Shown piece by piece: positions 62,412 through 64,000 of a stretch of 64,000 nucleotides of DNA. The notes beneath the pieces are model-generated. The model ran no database searches and had not been told where the DNA came from. It saw nothing but the letters and a program-made list of their open reading frames with translations. Made by a program: the position numbers and the translations under genes. Position 1 is the first letter of the stretch. Every line of letters begins with the position of its first letter. The stretch is from Sphingopyxis sp. Root154 (GTDB lineage Bacteria; Pseudomonadota; Alphaproteobacteria; Sphingomonadales; Sphingomonadaceae), in the NCBI RefSeq assembly GCF_001427105.1, contig NZ_LMGI01000001.1, positions 310,001 to 374,000 of the forward strand, in the 5' to 3' direction.

Positions 62412-63057
62412 CCGAGCGCCCACGCCGACGATCGTGATCGTCCGCCGCCTCCTTTGGGCAGCCGTGGCCCTCGCCGCCCTGGTCGGCTCGATTATCTTCT
62501 TCGCACCGAAGGACGAGCCGGAGGCGACACGCGCCTATGCCGACACCTTCGGCGGCCCGTTCACGCTCACCGCCCCCGATGGCAGCGCGGTCAGCAACAG
62601 GACGCTGGCGGGCAAGCCCTATGCGATCTTCTTCGGCTTCACCCGCTGCCCCGAGGTCTGCCCGACGACGCTCGCGCGCATGGCGAGCCTTCGCCAGCAG
62701 CTCGGGCCCGACGGCATGAAGTTCGACATCGTCTTCGTCTCGGTCGATCCCGAGCATGACAAGCCCGCCGACATCGGCAGCTATATCTCGCTGTTCAAGA
62801 CCCCGATCTATGGCCTCACCGGTTCGCCCGCACAGCTCGCGCAAATCCGGAAGGGTTATGGCGTCTATGTGAAGAAGGTCCCGATCGAGGGGGGCGATTA
62901 CACGATCGACCACACGGCCGCGATCTTCCTGATGGACGCCCGCGGAAAGTTCGTCACCACGATCGACTATCATGAGAATGACAGGACGGCGCTCGAGAAG
63001 CTGAAGCGGATCGTTGCCGAGGCTTCGGCCGCTCCCGAAGCAGGCCAGAAGCCCTGA
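62398..63057 (+). CDS. SCO1/SenC family copper assembly protein
   Basis: A 219-residue membrane-anchored thioredoxin-fold protein. One N-terminal membrane helix (LLWAAVALAALVGSIIFF), the CxxxC copper/redox site in GFTRCPEVCPTTL and the distal His in YTIDHTAAIFLMD. It takes part in metallation of cytochrome c oxidase CuA. It is adjacent to PCu(A)C and followed four bases later by a PepSY protein. Confidence 0.92.
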   Translation: MVSTDRAPTPTIVIVRRLLWAAVALAALVGSIIFFAPKDEPEATRAYADTFGGPFTLTAPDGSAVSNRTLAGKPYAIFFGFTRCPEVCPTTLARMASLRQQLGPDGMKFDIVFVSVDPEHDKPADIGSYISLFKTPIYGLTGSPAQLAQIRKGYGVYVKKVPIEGGDYTIDHTAAIFLMDARGKFVTTIDYHENDRTALEKLKRIVAEASAAPEAGQKP

Positions 63058-63061
63058 TCCG

Positions 63062-64000
63062 ATGACCATGCGCTTTCGAACAACCTTGCGGCGCCTGCAC
63101 CTCTGGCTGGGCCTCAGCCTTGGCTTGCTCTTTTCATTGCTCGGGCTAACCGGGTCGGCGCTCGTCTTCTATATCGAGATCGACGCGGCGCTCCATCCGG
63201 CGCAAGTCGTGGAAACGGAAGCACCGGCACCCGACTGGTCGGCGTCCAAATGGGACCGCGCGCTCGCCACGGGGCGGGTACGCTGGAGCGATCCCGTCGG
63301 CGCCTGGTCGTTCGAAGCGGACGGCCAGGGCGGCGACATTGCCGCGCGCTATTATCCGCCCGCGCATGGCGCCGGCCATCATCATGCCGAACGCGAGATG
63401 GTCTGGTTCTCGCCCGATGGCGCGCGGATCGTCCGGATCGATCCATGGGGCGGCTATGCGATGAGCTGGATTTACGAGCTCCATGCCAATCTGCTGGCGG
63501 CCGAGCCGGGACGGCGGGTCGCCGGCTGGTCGGGGGTCGTCATTCTTTTCATTCTGGTCACCGGCCTCATTGCGTGGTGGCCGCGTGGCAGCTGGCGCAA
63601 GGCCCTCGCCTTCAAGCGCGGCGCCGGGTCGATGCGCCGGCTCTACGATCTCCACAAGCTCGCGGGCGTGGGAAGCATGGCTGTGCTCTTCCTGCTCGTT
63701 GGCACCGGCATCTTTCTCGCACTGCCCGACGTAAAGACCGATGTGCTCACCGCCGTGGCGGGCGCGCCTGACCAGCAGCCCGATCCACAATCCGCGGCAG
63801 CGACCGGGAAGCAGATTTCCATCGCGCAGGCGCTCGCCTCGGCGCGGCGCGCGATGCCGGGCGGCACGCTCACCTTTATCGACGTGCCCGCGGCCGGCAC
63901 CGACCCGTTCCGGATGCGAATCCAGGCTCCGGGCGATCCCCATCGGCGCTTCCCGAGCAGCTTCGTTTATGTCGACCAATATACGGGCCGCGTCCTTGCC
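63062..64000 (+). CDS. PepSY-associated TM helix protein (partial)
   Basis: The first 313 residues of a gene that leaves the window. It starts with a membrane helix after a basic stretch (LHLWLGLSLGLLFSLLGLTG), has a periplasmic PepSY-like segment rich in His (AHGAGHHHAERE), then SWIYELHANLLA, a second and third helix (VVILFILVTGLIAWWP, GSMAVLFLLVGTGIFLAL) and a further PepSY region. Such proteins are linked to iron or copper reduction and uptake. The operon with PCu(A)C and SCO points to copper. Confidence 0.82.
   Translation, partial: MTMRFRTTLRRLHLWLGLSLGLLFSLLGLTGSALVFYIEIDAALHPAQVVETEAPAPDWSASKWDRALATGRVRWSDPVGAWSFEADGQGGDIAARYYPPAHGAGHHHAEREMVWFSPDGARIVRIDPWGGYAMSWIYELHANLLAAEPGRRVAGWSGVVILFILVTGLIAWWPRGSWRKALAFKRGAGSMRRLYDLHKLAGVGSMAVLFLLVGTGIFLALPDVKTDVLTAVAGAPDQQPDPQSAAATGKQISIAQALASARRAMPGGTLTFIDVPAAGTDPFRMRIQAPGDPHRRFPSSFVYVDQYTGRVLA

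Noticed and set aside
1..64000. tRNA or rRNA genes, CRISPR arrays, insertion sequences, integrases, phage genes
   Set aside because: None was recognised by eye. No short spaced repeats, transposase motifs or cloverleaf-like stretches stood out. A covariance-model search would be needed to exclude small RNAs.

Overview
The window comes from a high-GC alphaproteobacterium, most likely a sphingomonad (Sphingopyxis, Sphingobium or Novosphingobium type). This is inferred from four large TonB-dependent receptors, each next to a catabolic gene set, from protein wording typical of Sphingomonadales, and from AT-rich promoter islands in an otherwise GC-rich background. No rRNA, tRNA, CRISPR array, IS element, integrase or phage gene was recognised. 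The window reads as chromosomal (or large-plasmid) accessory catabolic DNA that runs into a copper and redox housekeeping block at the right end.

Layout. 1-3.6 kb: the tail of an MFS transporter, an orphan small protein, two NTF2/SnoaL-like genes (one frameshifted), an AraC regulator and a decayed LivK-type substrate-binding protein gene. 3.8-25 kb: a large catabolic region. A leftward operon (9.6 to 3.8 kb) encodes a DUF1185 protein, an alpha/beta C-C hydrolase, a cupin, an enamidase-like amidohydrolase, a flavin reductase and succinate-semialdehyde dehydrogenase. Facing it are an HpaB-type flavin monooxygenase, a VOC protein and a GntR/FCD regulator, then a TonB receptor, a Rieske oxygenase translationally coupled to a RibBA-like protein that lacks its catalytic residues, an FMN reductase, an aldehyde dehydrogenase and a second TonB receptor. 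25.6-34.3 kb: a LysR gene and a complete NAD-linked molybdenum formate dehydrogenase operon with its maturation and cofactor genes (fdsGBAD, fdhD, mobA, moeA). 34.5-39.4 kb: a TonB receptor, a histone-deacetylase-like amidohydrolase and a secreted amidohydrolase.

39.6-46.3 kb: a leftward operon that fits the CoA-thioester route for 2-aminobenzoate (anthranilate): a fused monooxygenase/reductase, an SDR, an atypical crotonase, an acyl-CoA dehydrogenase, RidA and glutaryl-CoA dehydrogenase. 46.7-54.7 kb: a TonB receptor, an APC permease, a class III aminotransferase, an AraC regulator, a CMD-family protein and a ferredoxin reductase. 54.9-58.3 kb: glutathione-dependent formaldehyde oxidation (adhC, VOC, fghA) with a divergent LysR. 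58.6-64 kb: an NmrA-type protein, a secreted Fe/Mn superoxide dismutase, and a copper/respiratory operon (DUF2946-like, DUF2244, PCu(A)C, SCO, PepSY protein).

How it may work together (inference). An AT-rich motif with core ATACAAT recurs in nearly every promoter gap from 9.8 to 25.4 kb, including the gap upstream of the formate dehydrogenase genes. This suggests one regulon, possibly run by the local GntR protein, for uptake and breakdown of one aromatic or N-heteroaromatic compound. The enzyme set (two-component flavin monooxygenase, enamide-type amidohydrolase, C-C hydrolase, succinate-semialdehyde dehydrogenase) resembles pyridine or nicotinate ring-opening chemistry that would release formate. 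A Rieske demethylase would release formaldehyde. AdhC/FghA and formate dehydrogenase would then drain these C1 units. The substrate is not determined by the sequence.
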